Source: Gerris lacustris (lineage: Eukaryota; Arthropoda; Insecta; Hemiptera; Gerridae). Taken from it: DNA of 64,000 nt. The stretch lies in NCBI GenBank assembly GCA_951217055.1, contig OX578277.1, positions 110,302,514 through 110,366,513 of the forward strand, in the 5' to 3' direction. Under the pieces are notes generated by a model. It had not been told where the DNA came from. It worked only from the letters and a program-made list of their open reading frames with translations, and made no database searches. Positions 1-10,951 of this stretch are shown here, in pieces. Both the position numbers and the translations under genes were made by a program. Within the stretch, counting starts at the first letter, position 1. Every line of letters starts with the position of its first letter.

Positions 1-455
1 TTTGCCGCTGGAAGCACTACCTGCTATCACCTAAGTACGGTAAATAATTAAAAATTGCTTGCATACGAGTCTGCAAGACAGTGAGACATTTTCATGTAAC
101 GCTTTTTGGTGTTTTTTTTTTGGTAACGCTTTTCGAGTTTATGCGCCTAAGTAAAGACATGAAAATGTGAAAACAAATTAAGGGTTCAGTTTTCGCGTTT
201 GCATATTAGAAATTAAATCGAACATATAATATGTTGTGTACGAAGAAAGAAAGTAATTTTCTTCTTGGTGCAAATCGGAACAGTAGAACAGAAGTTGTAG
301 TTGAGGGGGGGGGGGACGCTGGGAGAGAGAAGATGTCAGAGTCAAGAAGTCAAGAGAGAAGTAGAGCCAGTTACCGCGCTAGGTGAAGATGTAGTCTCTA
401 AGATGGTGAGCCCGCGGGTGGAAGGCTGAAGGCTCTCTCTACATACCTCTAGACT
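1..455. other. No gene; diverged repeat-like DNA
   Basis: No coding region is visible. The first 60 bases resemble 1112-1160 (shared core tttgccgct-gaagc), and 112-170 loosely resembles 1014-1075, so 1-170 and about 1010-1160 may be two copies of one unnamed repeat. A G-tract lies at 305-315, followed by a purine-rich stretch. Confidence 0.4.
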
Positions 456-560
456 CAGTGGTTCTTAACCGGGGGGCCTCGAAAGGTATTTAGGTAGTAT
501 ATTTATTACATTTGGAAATTTTAAGGAGGCCGTAGTTACCAAAAGGTTAAGAAACCACTG
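456..560. mobile_element. hAT-type MITE, 105 bp
   Basis: The ends are inverted (CAGTGGTTCTTAACC on the left, GGTTAAGAAACCACTG on the right). The sequence ctctagac is directly repeated at 447-454 and 561-568, as expected for the 8-bp target duplication of hAT elements; it extends to nine bases if the next t is counted. The interior is too short to code. The terminal CAGTGGTT resembles those of known animal hAT elements. Confidence 0.8.
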
Positions 561-2387
561 CTCTAGACTTGATTAAACGATTAAGTGAATTAGTGAACTG
601 GAGTAATGATTAAGGGCAAGTAAAATATAAAAACGAGAATTTAAAAATGTTGTCGTGTACTTGAAGAATCGTGACATACAATAGAATAGACATGGCCCGA
701 CTGTGGCTTACTCTTACTCAATCAAGGTACTTAAGGTATTAAGGTATTACATACATAAGAGGGGAGAAGAGTGAGTCCAAGGTGGGGGAACAAGGCGCGA
801 AGGGAACCAACCTGTCCAAGGCCAAGCTAACATGCCTATAAGGACGGTAAAAACTCCAGATTAAACAAGACTAGACTATGCAAGAATGAAGTACCTCCTG
901 TGACGGTCTAGTTCCCTGCTAGAAGTGGAACTCTTTTCGACTTTCTTCGGCCCTACGAAGCGCGGTAGGGGAAGGCACTACAGCTGGAGACTGAGTTTTT
1001 AAGCTAAAAGTAACGTAACGGTTTTGACTTATGTTCCATAGCCTAAACATGAAAATTTCAAAAGCTATCATGTGAAAAAACATGATTGATAACAATACAT
1101 TAGTTTAGTGTTTTGCCGCTAGAAGCGCACTTCCTATTACAAACCAAGTACAGTAAAATGCTCTGAGGTTAAAAAAAAAACACATGATTGATGACAACAC
1201 TATAGTTTAGTATGCTTTACTACTAGGAAGCAATATCTGTCATTGCCAATGATTAGGCAACTTTTTAAAGTGAGGGTTTTGTACTACGTTCCCTCTATCC
1301 CCTCTAAGTATTTTGGGTTTAACTGAGTTTTTATTTCAGGCTCATTAAAGAGAACATAAAAATATGTACATTAAAGGATAGCAAGGATAAATTTTCCTCC
1401 CATTTTCCTCTTCCCTTTTCAAATCTAAACCCCAAAACTTCCACCTCTAGCTCGTTTATATTTCGGGGTAAAGAGGTGGGGTAAAAAAAAGTTGTGCGAA
1501 AAAAAAAAAAAATACCTAAAACATAATGCAGTCAGGGATTTAATTGGATCCCTAGTTCCCCCTTCATCCGACCAGTTTGAAAAGCTCAAGTTTTATTTAT
1601 TTAAAAGTACTGCAGGATATCTAACCAACCACGCCCTGTCTACATTATAAATACATTGGATTTTCTTTTTTGGGGGGGAAAAAATGTTCAAAACCTTATG
1701 GTTTAGTGGAGGGGGGGGAGGAGTTATAACAGGCTCTATATTAATTAACAATAATTTGAGTCGTTGTTAACTGTCTTAAGCTGCTTAATTATTAAGTAAA
1801 GGTAATTTAAAAAAAAAAAAAATTTGGGGGTGGGGGGGGGTTCTCTGTTATCTCACACTATCTTAATATTTCACCTGGATGTCTCATAATGAAGGTCGAT
1901 GACTCTTAGAAAAAAAAAAACAAGGGATATTTTATTCTCTCTGACAATGCAGCAACATCTGTAGGGATTTTTTTTTTTTTTCTCCCTTCTATTTTTTTTT
2001 TTTTTTTTTTTTTTTTGAGCGCAATTTACGAGAGGATGGGAATCTTATAACGAGATACTTATACTTAGAAAGAGTCTAAAGTACTACTTTAGTTCTTTTC
2101 CCTCGTTGTTTTTTTGTTATCATAACATTCGTTATCACACCTTATGAGTAAACAACGCAATGTTAAAACATTTGTTATATGAGTGTTTTTCACTTTATTA
2201 TTTAAAAAAAAAAAAAGAAATTATAATTTTCCATTTACGTTACAAATAGAATGATAATGTCAAAGTTTTCTTTGTTATAATATTAACTTTGCTACCTTAT
2301 CCGTTGTATTATAGTCCTAGTTGTTTAGTTTGACCAAGCGTTATAGACAAAAGTAAAGTAAAAAATTAAAAAAACATAACGTATAAA
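561..2387. other. No gene; homopolymer-rich intergenic DNA
   Basis: Nothing protein-coding is visible. An imperfect tandem duplication of roughly 107 bp covers about 1068-1225 (shared cores catgattgat and tagtttagt). Long poly-A, poly-T and poly-G runs occur at 1500-1511, 1674-1684, 1809-1840 and 1968-2016. Confidence 0.5.
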
Positions 2388-2390
2388 TAA

Positions 2391-2809
2391 AGCAGCCCTA
2401 CACGATCAAGCCGCTTGATCAAAACAGCGCGTCAAGCTGATTGACACGACCTTCAAGCCGTCTTGGGGTGCATCAAGCATCCCATCAATCTTTTCATCAA
2501 CACTCATTTGTAGCGGAGTTTTCGACTCAAGAACTGCTGCTCCTGGACTGTAGTGAATCAGTATTGTGTAGATACCATGGTTTCCAATCAGGATTTGGGG
2601 TGTCGAGCAGGTGATTGACGGAATGCTTGATCAAAATTGTTCTAGACTATCAAGCGCTCCGTCAAGCCGCTTGACTCATTCAAACTTTCCATCAATTTCC
2701 GTCAAGGCTTGACTCAAGCATTAAACGGGTTCCTAGACTATCAATCATGCTTGACACCATTGCTTGACTCGCTGTTTTGATCAAGCGACTTGACCGTGTA
2801 AGGGCTGCT
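2391..2809. mobile_element. PIF/Harbinger-like MITE, 419 bp
   Basis: The termini form an inverted repeat of about 39 bp (AGCAGCCCTACACGATCAAG at the left, its near-complement at the right). The flanks are TAA at 2388-2390 and TAA at 2810-2812, a 3-bp duplication typical of PIF/Harbinger elements. The interior carries many subterminal copies of the motif tcaagc/gcttga in both orientations. No transposase is encoded. Confidence 0.7.
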
Positions 2810-2845
2810 TAAGTTCATGGAATTATAATATATACATGTAATTAT

Positions 2846-3961
2846 GCCCCTTTTACACGATCCAAGTATAATTGAACCAAGTCGGCGTTGACACTACTTT
2901 GACGCTACTTAGATCGTGTAAGCAGGGTATCCAAGTCAACTTGGAGATCAAAGTTGAGTTGGACGGGCTCCAACTTTTTTGATAAGTGGACTTTGATGAA
3001 AACAAAAATGGTACCCATGACAAAGATGCGAGGTTGAATGGGTTTTGTTAACTAAAAGGTTATATCACCACTGTTTTAAAACTTAATAAGTACACTTTAA
3101 GTGGAAAGTTCTAGAGGGAAAAACATTTCACACAATCTACCTTAACCTCTACTTTATAGTGCATCAAAGTTCCACTACTAGGACCAAGTATACATGGATT
3201 GTGTAAACCTTACTTCAAAGTTCCACTAACACTTGGACCAAGTGGATTTGATCAAAGTTATTTGGACCAAGTATACATGGATTGTGTAAACCTTACTTCA
3301 AAGTTCCACTAACACTTGGACCAAGTGGATCTGATCAAAGTTATTTGGACCAAGTATACATGGATTGTGTAAACCTTACTTCAAAGTTCCACTAACACTT
3401 GGACCAAGTGGATTTGATCAAAGTTATTTGGACCAAGTATACATGGATTGTGTAAACCTTACTTCAAAGTTCCACTAACACTTGGACCAAGTGGATTTGA
3501 TCAAAGTTATTTGGACCAAGTATACATGGATTGTGTAAACCTTACTTCAAAGTTCCACTAACACTTGGACCAAGTGGATTTGATCAAAGTTATTTGGACC
3601 AAGTATACATGGATTGTGTAAACCTTACTTCAAAGTTCCACTAACACTTGGACCAAGTGGATTTGATCAAAGTTATTTGGACCAAGTATACATGGATTGT
3701 GTAAACCTTACTTCAAAGTTCCACTAACACTTGGACCAAGTGGATTTGATCAAAGTTATTTGGACCAAGTATACATGGATTGTGTAAACCTTACTTCAAA
3801 GTTCCACTAACACTTGGACCAAGTGGATTTGATCAAAGTTATTTGGACCAAGTATACATGGATTGTGTAAACCTTACTTCAAAGTTCCACAAACACTTGG
3901 ACCAAGTGGATTTGATCAAAGTGACTTGGACCAAGTATACTTTGATCGTGTAAACCCAGCT
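2846..3961. mobile_element. MITE with internally expanded 83-bp array
   Basis: Left end about 2847 (ccccttttacacgatccaag) and right end about 3961 (gatcgtgtaaacccagctt) are inverted. Subterminal aagttgacttgg-like motifs match the 412-bp element at 50504-50915, so both belong to one family. This copy is longer because one internal segment has been amplified in tandem (separate entry). It starts only 37 bp after the Harbinger-like MITE. Confidence 0.65.
3181..3961. repeat. 83-bp tandem repeat, about 9.4 copies
   Basis: The unit begins ggaccaagtatacatgg and starts at 3181, 3264, 3347, 3430, 3513, 3596, 3679, 3762 and 3845, exactly 83 bp apart; a degenerate last copy starts at 3928. Copies are almost identical (one has gatctg for gatttg, one has cacaaac for cactaac), so amplification looks recent. 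The period is not a multiple of three and no reading frame is kept. Confidence 0.95.
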
Positions 3962-4495
3962 TGAACAAAGTAAATAAAAAAAACAACAAGTACATCGATA
4001 AATTCATAAGAAAAAATGAATGTTATTAGGAAAAGATAAAGAAACGAAAACTTGAAAGGTTGATAAAAATAAAGCTACAAAATAAAGGGTATTGCAACGA
4101 GGAGTAATAAACCTTCCTAAAAGCTTTAAATCTCTTTTCATTAAACTTCCAAATAAGGGTCATCTGCCTGCCAACATGAGTTTAGGAAGACGCTATATAA
4201 TATACATCTGATGTAAAAAAACAAAACATATCAAGCAATGCCGTTAACCGAATTATGATGATGAGTGTTCTCATTTTTTAAAACAATAAATCAGCCTACA
4301 GTCCTTCTACCTTATCCTGTAATGATTTTAGTAGAATTCAAACTCTTGGGGCTATGTATATCCCTTTAATTCTTAGGGTATGCAATATGCAATACACTGT
4401 ATTCACGGTAAAGTCGTACAAATTTTAAGGAGAAATGTATAGAGTCGCAGCATCAAAAAGCTTGAGAAACGCTGTTTTAGACTGTATTATTTTTA
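3962..4495. other. No gene; AT-rich DNA
   Basis: Nothing recognisable on either strand. Only short chance reading frames are present. Confidence 0.4.
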
Positions 4496-4810
4496 ATAAA
4501 CTGCTTGGTTTTCCGGTAAAATCCGCTTCAAGAAGGGTTGAAGTTGGACGTTTCACTTCCACTACTGGAAGCATCTTCAGGGGTGTGGTGCATCGTGATG
4601 TGTACTTGAAGCTACAATAAGGCATACTGAGTATGTCAGTCTGATATGACATTGCGTCAAGTAAAAATCACGATGCACCACACCCCAGAAGATGCTTCCA
4701 GTAGTGGAAGCGAAACGGCAGACTTCAACTCCTTTGTGACGTGGATTTCACCGGAAATCCAAGCTGTTTCTTACGAGTCTACCCGCGGAGGTCTATGCAC
4801 TAAGTTTATT
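4496..4810. mobile_element. Foldback MITE with about 110-bp inverted arms
   Basis: Left arm about 4498-4606 and right arm about 4665-4773 are inverted copies (terminal gcttggttttccggtaaaat; internal cttccactactggaagcatc). The sequence after the right arm (acgagtctacccgcgga) recurs after the related element at 51388-51500 inside ace-1 intron 1, so the family probably extends past the arm. The short reading frames here are palindromic by-products. Confidence 0.7.
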
Positions 4811-5102
4811 GCATTTATTCACTTTCCTATACTTATATAATTCTAATCTTTAATCACCCTCTTCTCACCTCTCAATTTTAAGTCGGTAACATCTTTTCCT
4901 CCATCCCCCCCCCCTCTTGACATACCCCTTAACGTACGTTCTCCTAGATAAGGCCACACCGATTGACACTGAGCGATAGTCGCCGGTACAAAATGGTAAA
5001 GGTTTTCTCCTACACGACTGTAGCAACACATCAGTATGTAACAAGAGGTAGATGTGCACTGCTCGGATGTTTCATTAATTTAATTTAATTTTTGAGCGTA
5101 GT
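4811..5102. other. No gene
   Basis: Unique-looking intergenic sequence with a short C-tract at 4907-4914; nothing coding recognised. Confidence 0.35.
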
Positions 5103-5110
5103 TCACAGAC

Positions 5111-5312
5111 CAGTGGCGTAGCTAGAGCATTAGGGGCCCCCACCAAGAACCTTATGGGGGCCCCTCGCCAAACAAAATTGATAAGCAAAAGAAAAAAAAA
5201 ACTTGGAACTTGGAATGGGAGCCTCGCTCGTCGTTGTTTATTTGGGGGGCCCCCTGGCGGTGGGGGGCCCTCCCGCAATGCGAGCCCGTGCGGGCCCATA
5301 GTTACGCCACTG
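5111..5312. mobile_element. hAT-type MITE, 202 bp, perfect TSD
   Basis: The ends are CAGTGGCGTAGCTAG and its inverse TAGTTACGCCACTG. The flanking 8-bp duplication TCACAGAC at 5103-5110 and 5313-5320 is perfect, diagnostic of hAT insertion. The interior is rich in gggccc-type palindromes. A related copy is at 54998-55238. The perfect duplication suggests a fairly recent insertion. Confidence 0.9.
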
Positions 5313-5509
5313 TCACAGACTACTCTTAATTCTGACGAGAGGGCGTTTCTCCCATTTGAAGAAACCAGCAGGAACTAATGAAATCAGCAACTCTTTAGCG
5401 CGAATTATTGTCCTTTCCCTCCGAATATTTATATCTCACACTACGAGGCGACCGGTGAGGTAAAAAATGTCAACTATACCTTATAAATATTACGATTGTT
5501 CTAAAAGAT

Positions 5510-6095
5510 ACAAAACGAAGGTAACGGGAACTATATGATCGTTCTGAAAAACAAAATTATTTTGTCTCCAATTTCAAAAATTCCAAGACAAATATCCGAA
5601 CATTTTTGGTTCCGTCTCTCTCTGAAGGTCTGTCTGTCGGTCTGTCGCTCAATTTTTTTGCGAACCAACATATTTTATTAAACACTACTCGTCAGATTTT
5701 ATTGAAATTGTTATGGTAGGTCAAAATTGCTCATTTTTGGTCCCATATATGTTTCAACCTTCTGCGCTCATTTGTTTCTCTTCCACATGCGCACAAACAT
5801 ACATTTATTTACACCTATAGCTTCAACAATACTTATCTGATTTGTATGAAACTTTTATAGTTGCAGATAGCATCAGATTAATTTGAACCTTCTGTTCTTT
5901 TTAACTTTTGCTAAATTGATACTTTAATTCATGTAAAAAATCAAAAGAATTTTAACAGATTAAAAAAAAAAAACGGGGGAAACAATTAAACAAATTAGAC
6001 AATAATATGGCTTTTAAAAGCATAAAATCATTTAAATATGCGAAATAGGAAATAGCAAGCTATGTACCTCACTAATTGGCAGACTATTTTTCATA
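5510..6095 (+). repeat. Interspersed repeat family R1, plus copy
   Basis: This is one of at least six sizeable copies of a roughly 600-bp element. Ordered landmarks: gatcgttctga head with a small gttctgaagaac dyad, a block ending tttcaaaaattccaagac, a ctgtctgtcggtctgtc tract, then cgaaccaacata, a ctaaattgatactttaatt block, aattagacaataat, and an end attggcagactattttt. No ORF survives. I do not recognise a named family. Confidence 0.7.
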
Positions 6096-6681
6096 TATCG
6101 AATAAAGGCAAATTAAATATCTTTTCAAATGCTACAATAAATGTCCTGTGTTTTTGGTCGTAATTAGGCAATTTATTCATTTATAAATATAAATATATAT
6201 ATTCTATTAAATTTTATTATATTATATTAATTAAATTATATTATATTATTATACTTATTTAATTTAATTATATTAATTTAATTCAACTTTGAATTTGCAG
6301 ATTTTTTATACATATTATACATACTACATATACAGGCAACTGTATATGTGGATTAACGAAGAATCGCTAGCACCTGGTCCTGGAGCAGGTGGCTGCAATC
6401 GATCGCTTAGCGATCGATGCTAGCGACTCTAACGATTATCGTTAGATTTCCATAACATATGCTATTGTAATGAAGTATCAATGTTATGATTTTATTTGCT
6501 TAATGTGGAATTTTACACAATTTACAAATAAGTGATTTTGAGGACATTATTTAGTTTTGTGCGAATACAGATCGCATTTATTTATAAATTGCTGTTGCAT
6601 TATTCAATTGTTACGTAATGCATTATTAATTTCGGTGATAACACTCAAATTATAAATAATAAGATCCTTGCACAGTAAAAA
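6096..6681. other. AT-rich DNA with nested palindromes
   Basis: About 6185-6290 is nearly pure A/T. At 6365-6450 two nested dyads occur: gctagc-acctgg with a matching gctagcga, enclosing the perfect palindrome atcgatcgc-ttagcgatcgat. The function is unknown and no gene is seen. Confidence 0.5.
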
Positions 6682-6960
6682 ATCAGTCCGAGAAATCTAA
6701 ACAAACTCTCTCATAAAAATATTGGTACTGCATTTAAATGTTAATCCCATTGATATCTCATTAAATTGGTATCTTTTTAAACATAATGAATGTGGATGCA
6801 ACAGGTGGTTATATCTTGGGAACTAGATATTTCCCGGGAAAAGCAACTTAAGTCGTTAGATTCTTATTAAAATGGACTACTTTTAATTCAAAATTGTCGA
6901 TAGCTTTTTCTAGAAATAATTTTTGTTCACGTTTTTTTTTTTAATTTTTTGAGGGAGTAA
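6682..6960 (-). repeat. Repeat family R2, truncated minus copy
   Basis: It matches the right half of R2 read in reverse: aaaaatcagtccgagaaatc, then ctctctcata, and farther in aactagatatttcccgggaaa and cttaagtcgttagat. See 12535-13145 for the fuller copy. Confidence 0.6.
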
Positions 6961-7069
6961 GCACTTCTAAATTTAAAGATAAAACTCATTTCTCGATTCC
7001 AGTTCGATGTATGGTTTTTCTGGATATTTATGCTAAGTTTCATCAAAATCGGCCCTATAGTTAAGCTCC

Positions 7070-7900
7070 ACACGTCTTCACACTACAAGACACAGACATA
7101 GACATATAAAATAAAATAGTTGTGCGTGAAGTGTCACATAAAAAGGGTTTCGTTGGTTAGTGAATATGAAATTAGTTAATATGTGGAGGGGGGAGGGGGA
7201 GGGACGCAAAATATTAAGGCTATTTGAAAAAAATTGCTTGGAAAAATAAACAATTTCCAAAAGTATTATTGAAGCGAGCGTAAGCGAGCTTCTTAGATTC
7301 AACGAAATATGCAATGCATATTGTCCGTCTGTGTGTAACGTTTACGTGTCCGACGATAACTTGAGTAAAAGTTGACCGACTTAGTTGAAATTCGGTATAC
7401 ATGTTCCTTTTACTAATACTCAGGCAAAGTTCGTTGGACAGCGTGATCCATCCAAGAGTTCACGCACACTGCTCACGTAAATGTGAGCTTCAAATTTAAA
7501 ATTGGAATTTCAGAACGGGAAAAAATTCTATCATCATCTATTCGATGAGACGAACATTTTTTACAAGTAACATTTTTTATTAAAACCAACAACGAAACCG
7601 CTATGAATTAATAAAGATCGCTAATACTATATAATAAGCGGACCTAAAATAGAGAAAACAACCTTTTTACCGATATCTTACGTTCTAACGTAACGATTTT
7701 AATAAAACTTCTTACACATCGTCTAAAGTACAATTGAAACAGGCATGTAAAATTTCAACTACAAGCAGAAGTTTTATCTTAGTGAAGTGATACATTAATA
7801 ATAATTGTTTAAAAGCTACTGAGGGTGGTTAAGATTCTATAGTCTTGTCATGTGTAGGTTTGTTTAGGAAGGTGAGCTTTGTAGCAAGTACCCCCGCTCT
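7070..7900. repeat. Repeat family R3, reverse-oriented copy
   Basis: It contains the R3 landmarks gaagcgagcg, acttgagtaaaagttgaccg, gttcgttggacagcg, gatatcttacgttctaacg and caagcagaagtttta, in the inverse order of the copy at 14055-14945. A short purine-rich G tract is at 7182-7201. No coding capacity. Confidence 0.55.
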
Positions 7901-8164
7901 ACACCACACTGCCCTCTTCCACTGATCTTCAATTATTCATCATGATTAATAAATTTCAATATTCAGTATTTCATTGCAATACGCTCGCTTCAATGATAGA
8001 GCCACGCGATGCCTAGTATATTTTTATAATCTTCTCTTTAATACCTTTCATTTGATTCCCCACTCAAAATTAAAAAATCCACAATTTTTATATTTTTTCT
8101 TTGTGCGATTCAAAACGATCTTAAAAACGGCAAAGCATAATATTTTTGTTTCTTTTTAATTCAA
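7901..8164. other. No gene
   Basis: AT-rich sequence between two repeat modules; gcaatacgctcgcttcaatg at 7976-7995 is a reverse R3 fragment. Nothing coding recognised. Confidence 0.35.
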
Positions 8165-8260
8165 AAGTTATTGGAGACGTACTGAGTGAAAGACAGATTG
8201 ACACAGGAACGAAACTATAAGGGTTTCTTGTTTTGGTTTTACCAACGAAACCCTAAAATA
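8165..8260. repeat. Repeat family R6, aaccctta-hairpin module
   Basis: This short module has gacagattgacacaggaacg followed by aaactataagggtttcttg and its inverted partner accaacgaaacccta. It recurs at 15290-15375 and in reverse at 38405-38530. The two half-sites of gggtttcgttggt form a hairpin. Confidence 0.6.
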
Positions 8261-8499
8261 AAAAAACTTAAATGGGGCTCAGGGTACCTCAAAACCACAC
8301 AATCTTCTTTTTAACATAATATTTATATACATAAAACCCAGTACGTATATTATAATAAATATATACTACATATATTATATGGGAAAGTAAAAACAAACTC
8401 TAAAACCTTTATAAAAGGAATATTTGATTTTCCTCTCGTGAAACAAAAGAAATCGACTTATCATTCGCGAGTACCAAAACAAAACAAACAAAAAATTGA

Positions 8500-9062
8500 C
8501 TGCCAATTAGTGTGGCACATAGCTTCCTCGCATCCTATCATGTACTTTATTGTTATATTAACATTAAAATTAGTGTTATATTGTTTATTGTGTAAAAACT
8601 ATTAATAGTTTTAGCGATCTTTAACACTTCATAGCGGTGTCGCTGTTGGTTTTACTAAAAAATTGTATTTAAAAAAAATGTTTACACCATTAAATAAATT
8701 ATGTTAGATTTTTTTCCCGACCTAAAATTAAAATTTTAAATTTGAAGTCCACGTTTACGCGAGCGTTGCTCGTGAACGCTTGGACGGATAAAGTTGTCCA
8801 ACGAACTCGTCCTGGGCATTGGTAAAATGAACATGTATATCAAATTTCATCAAAATCGGTCGTTATTTACTCAAGTTATCGTCACGCGTTTCATAATTCG
8901 TGGACACAAAGACCGACAGACAGACAGACACGAGACCAAAAATGTTCCCTGATGTCTGAAACGGATTTCTGTCTTGGAATTTTTAAAATCGGAGACATAA
9001 AAGTTTTTCGTTCTCAAAAGTGAACACAATGCTTCCCTTACCTTCGGTAAGCTCGGAAGCAA
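8500..9062 (-). repeat. R1 copy (minus) split by an R3 segment
   Basis: The R1 end (gactgccaattagtgtggca, 8500 on) is separated from the R1 head (gaccgacagacagacagac to cttaccttcggtaagctcgg, 8905-9058) by an R3 fragment at about 8580-8885 (tttacgcgagcgttgctcgtg). The order is consistent with a nested insertion or a deletion joining two repeats. Confidence 0.6.
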
Positions 9063-9299
9063 TAAAAAAACATAACTTTATAAATAAAAATGATTTTCGT
9101 GATAGTTGATATGAATTGTTCAGTAGTTACTTCTACAGTTTACCCAAAAACAATGATTTTAAAATATTTACAGAGCAAGTTAAACCATGTCTGAATAATT
9201 AAATAGTCATAACAGGCCAAAATGATTTTCTAGAAAACCAATTCATCGCATGCACCAAGAAACCATTCCTAGAAACTATAAGGTCAGTAGTAAAGTTAA

Positions 9300-9570
9300 A
9301 AAATCAGTCCTAAACAACTCAGACAAACTTTCTCATATAATAGTTCATAATGACTTTTCAGTGTTTTCTGTTTATTAAGTTTCGTAGGTACATTTATTTA
9401 TTATTGAACATTTCATCAAAATTTATCATAAAAATAACTTCTCCTGGACGGGGAATCGAACCCGGCCTTTCTCCGCCCGCATTTTAAGCTCTTTACTTAG
9501 AAACTAGATTTTTTTCCGGAAAAACGGCTTATATCGTTAGATCCGTATATAAATGGAGTACATTTTAGAA
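9300..9570 (-). repeat. Repeat family R2, minus fragment with B-box
   Basis: This is the reverse of the R2 right half: aaaaatcagtcctaaacaac, gacaaactttctcata, then ggggaatcgaacccgg (inverse of a pol III B-box) and aaactagatttttttccgg. The B-box-like site is at about 9458-9470 on the minus strand. Confidence 0.65.
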
Positions 9571-9639
9571 TTTTTTAATCAAAATACGAATGAAATAGGT
9601 CTATTCTAGTGGAGTAATAACTATCATTATAGTATCAAT

Positions 9640-10620
9640 AAAGTAATACGTATCGAATAATATTATAAATGAAATTTTAATAGTCTAATATTGTAATATA
9701 AATCAAATGATATTTCTATAGCATTACACATCTAATAGTATTAATATAGTAACAACGATCAAATAGGACTAATATAGTAGAACTCAAATAGTATTACAAA
9801 TCTAATAAGACTAATATAGTAGAACTGTCAAATAGTATTACAAATCTAATAAGACTAATATAGTAGAACTGTCAAATAGTATTACAAATCTAGTATTACT
9901 AATATAGTAGAACTGTCAAATAATATTACAAATATAATAAGACTATTATATTAGCACTGTCAAATAGTATTGCAAATCTAATAGAACTAATATAGTAGAA
10001 CTGTCAAATAATATTACAAATATAATAAGACTATTATATTAGCACTGTCAAATAGTATTGCAAATCTAATAGAACTAATATAGTAGAACTGTCAAATAAT
10101 ATTACAAATATAATAAGACTATTATATTAGCACTGTCAAATAGTATTGCAAATCTAATAGGATTAACATAGTAGAACTGTCAAATAGTATTGCAAATCTA
10201 ATAGGATTAATATAGCAGAGCTGTCAATTAGTATTACAAATCTAATAGGACTAATATATTAGAACTGTCAAGTAGTATTACAAATCTAATAGGACTAATA
10301 CATTAGAACTGTCAAATTGTATTACAAATCTATTAGGTCCTTATAGTAGAACTGTCAAATAGTATTACAAACCTAATAGGACTACTATAGTAGAACTGTA
10401 AAATTCTATTACAAATCTTGTAGGACTAGTATAGTAGAGCAGTCAAATAGTATTACAAATCTAATAGGACTAATATTGGAGGAATGTCAAATAGTATTAC
10501 AAATCTAGTAGGACTAATATAGTAGAACTGTCAAGTATATTGCACATATAATAAGACTATTATATTAGAACTGTCAAATAGTATAATAGTAGTACTAATC
10601 TAATAAAACCAATTCAGTTG
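9640..10620. repeat. 44-bp minisatellite with 88-bp higher-order part
   Basis: The basic unit is aaatagtattacaaatctaa followed by taggactaatatagtagaac and tgtc, with starts at 9786, 9830 and 9874. From about 9917 to 10140 two variant 44-mers (one with tattacaaatataa and ttagcac, one with tattgcaaatctaa) alternate in three nearly identical pairs, giving a higher-order unit of about 88 bp. There are about 20 copies, degenerate at both edges. No spacers or cas genes, so this is not a CRISPR array. Confidence 0.9.
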
Positions 10621-10701
10621 CCACTTTCTAATAGTATTATGAAGAATATTTACGATTTGGGTGTTTTGCAAAATGTTCTTTCTATCAAAGGTTGGATTTA
10701 A

Positions 10702-10947
10702 CCCTTTCGGCACTGTAGACGTCTATGGACGTAATTAGTAAGTGCGTTTATTAGACTGTAAACGTCTATGGACGTAATCAAAAAGTGCCTTTCACAGCCT
10801 ACAGACGTCTATAGACGTTTTGAGGTTTTCTTATGTATGTTTTCAAATAGAAGCCTTACTAGACGTCGCACGTGACTCCTAACGACATCTATCGGAACTA
10901 AAATTATGTACAATGGTAAATAATAGGCTCACTAGGTGTCGCTGGGG
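10702..10947. mobile_element. TTAA-flanked MITE with GACGT palindromes
   Basis: Exact TTAA lies at 10698-10701 and 10948-10951, and the element starts CCC and ends GGG, as in piggyBac-type elements. Inside, near 10707-10820, three diverged copies of actgtagacgtctatggacg follow each other at roughly 50-bp spacing, each an imperfect palindrome. The longer termini (cccTTTCGGCAC versus cccCAGCGACAC) match only partly, so the call is tentative. Confidence 0.5.
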
Positions 10948-10951
10948 TTAA

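Noticed and set aside
9640..10620. CRISPR-like regular repeats (also 27755-27990)
   Set aside because: Units abut without unique spacers, there are no cas genes, and the genome is an insect's.
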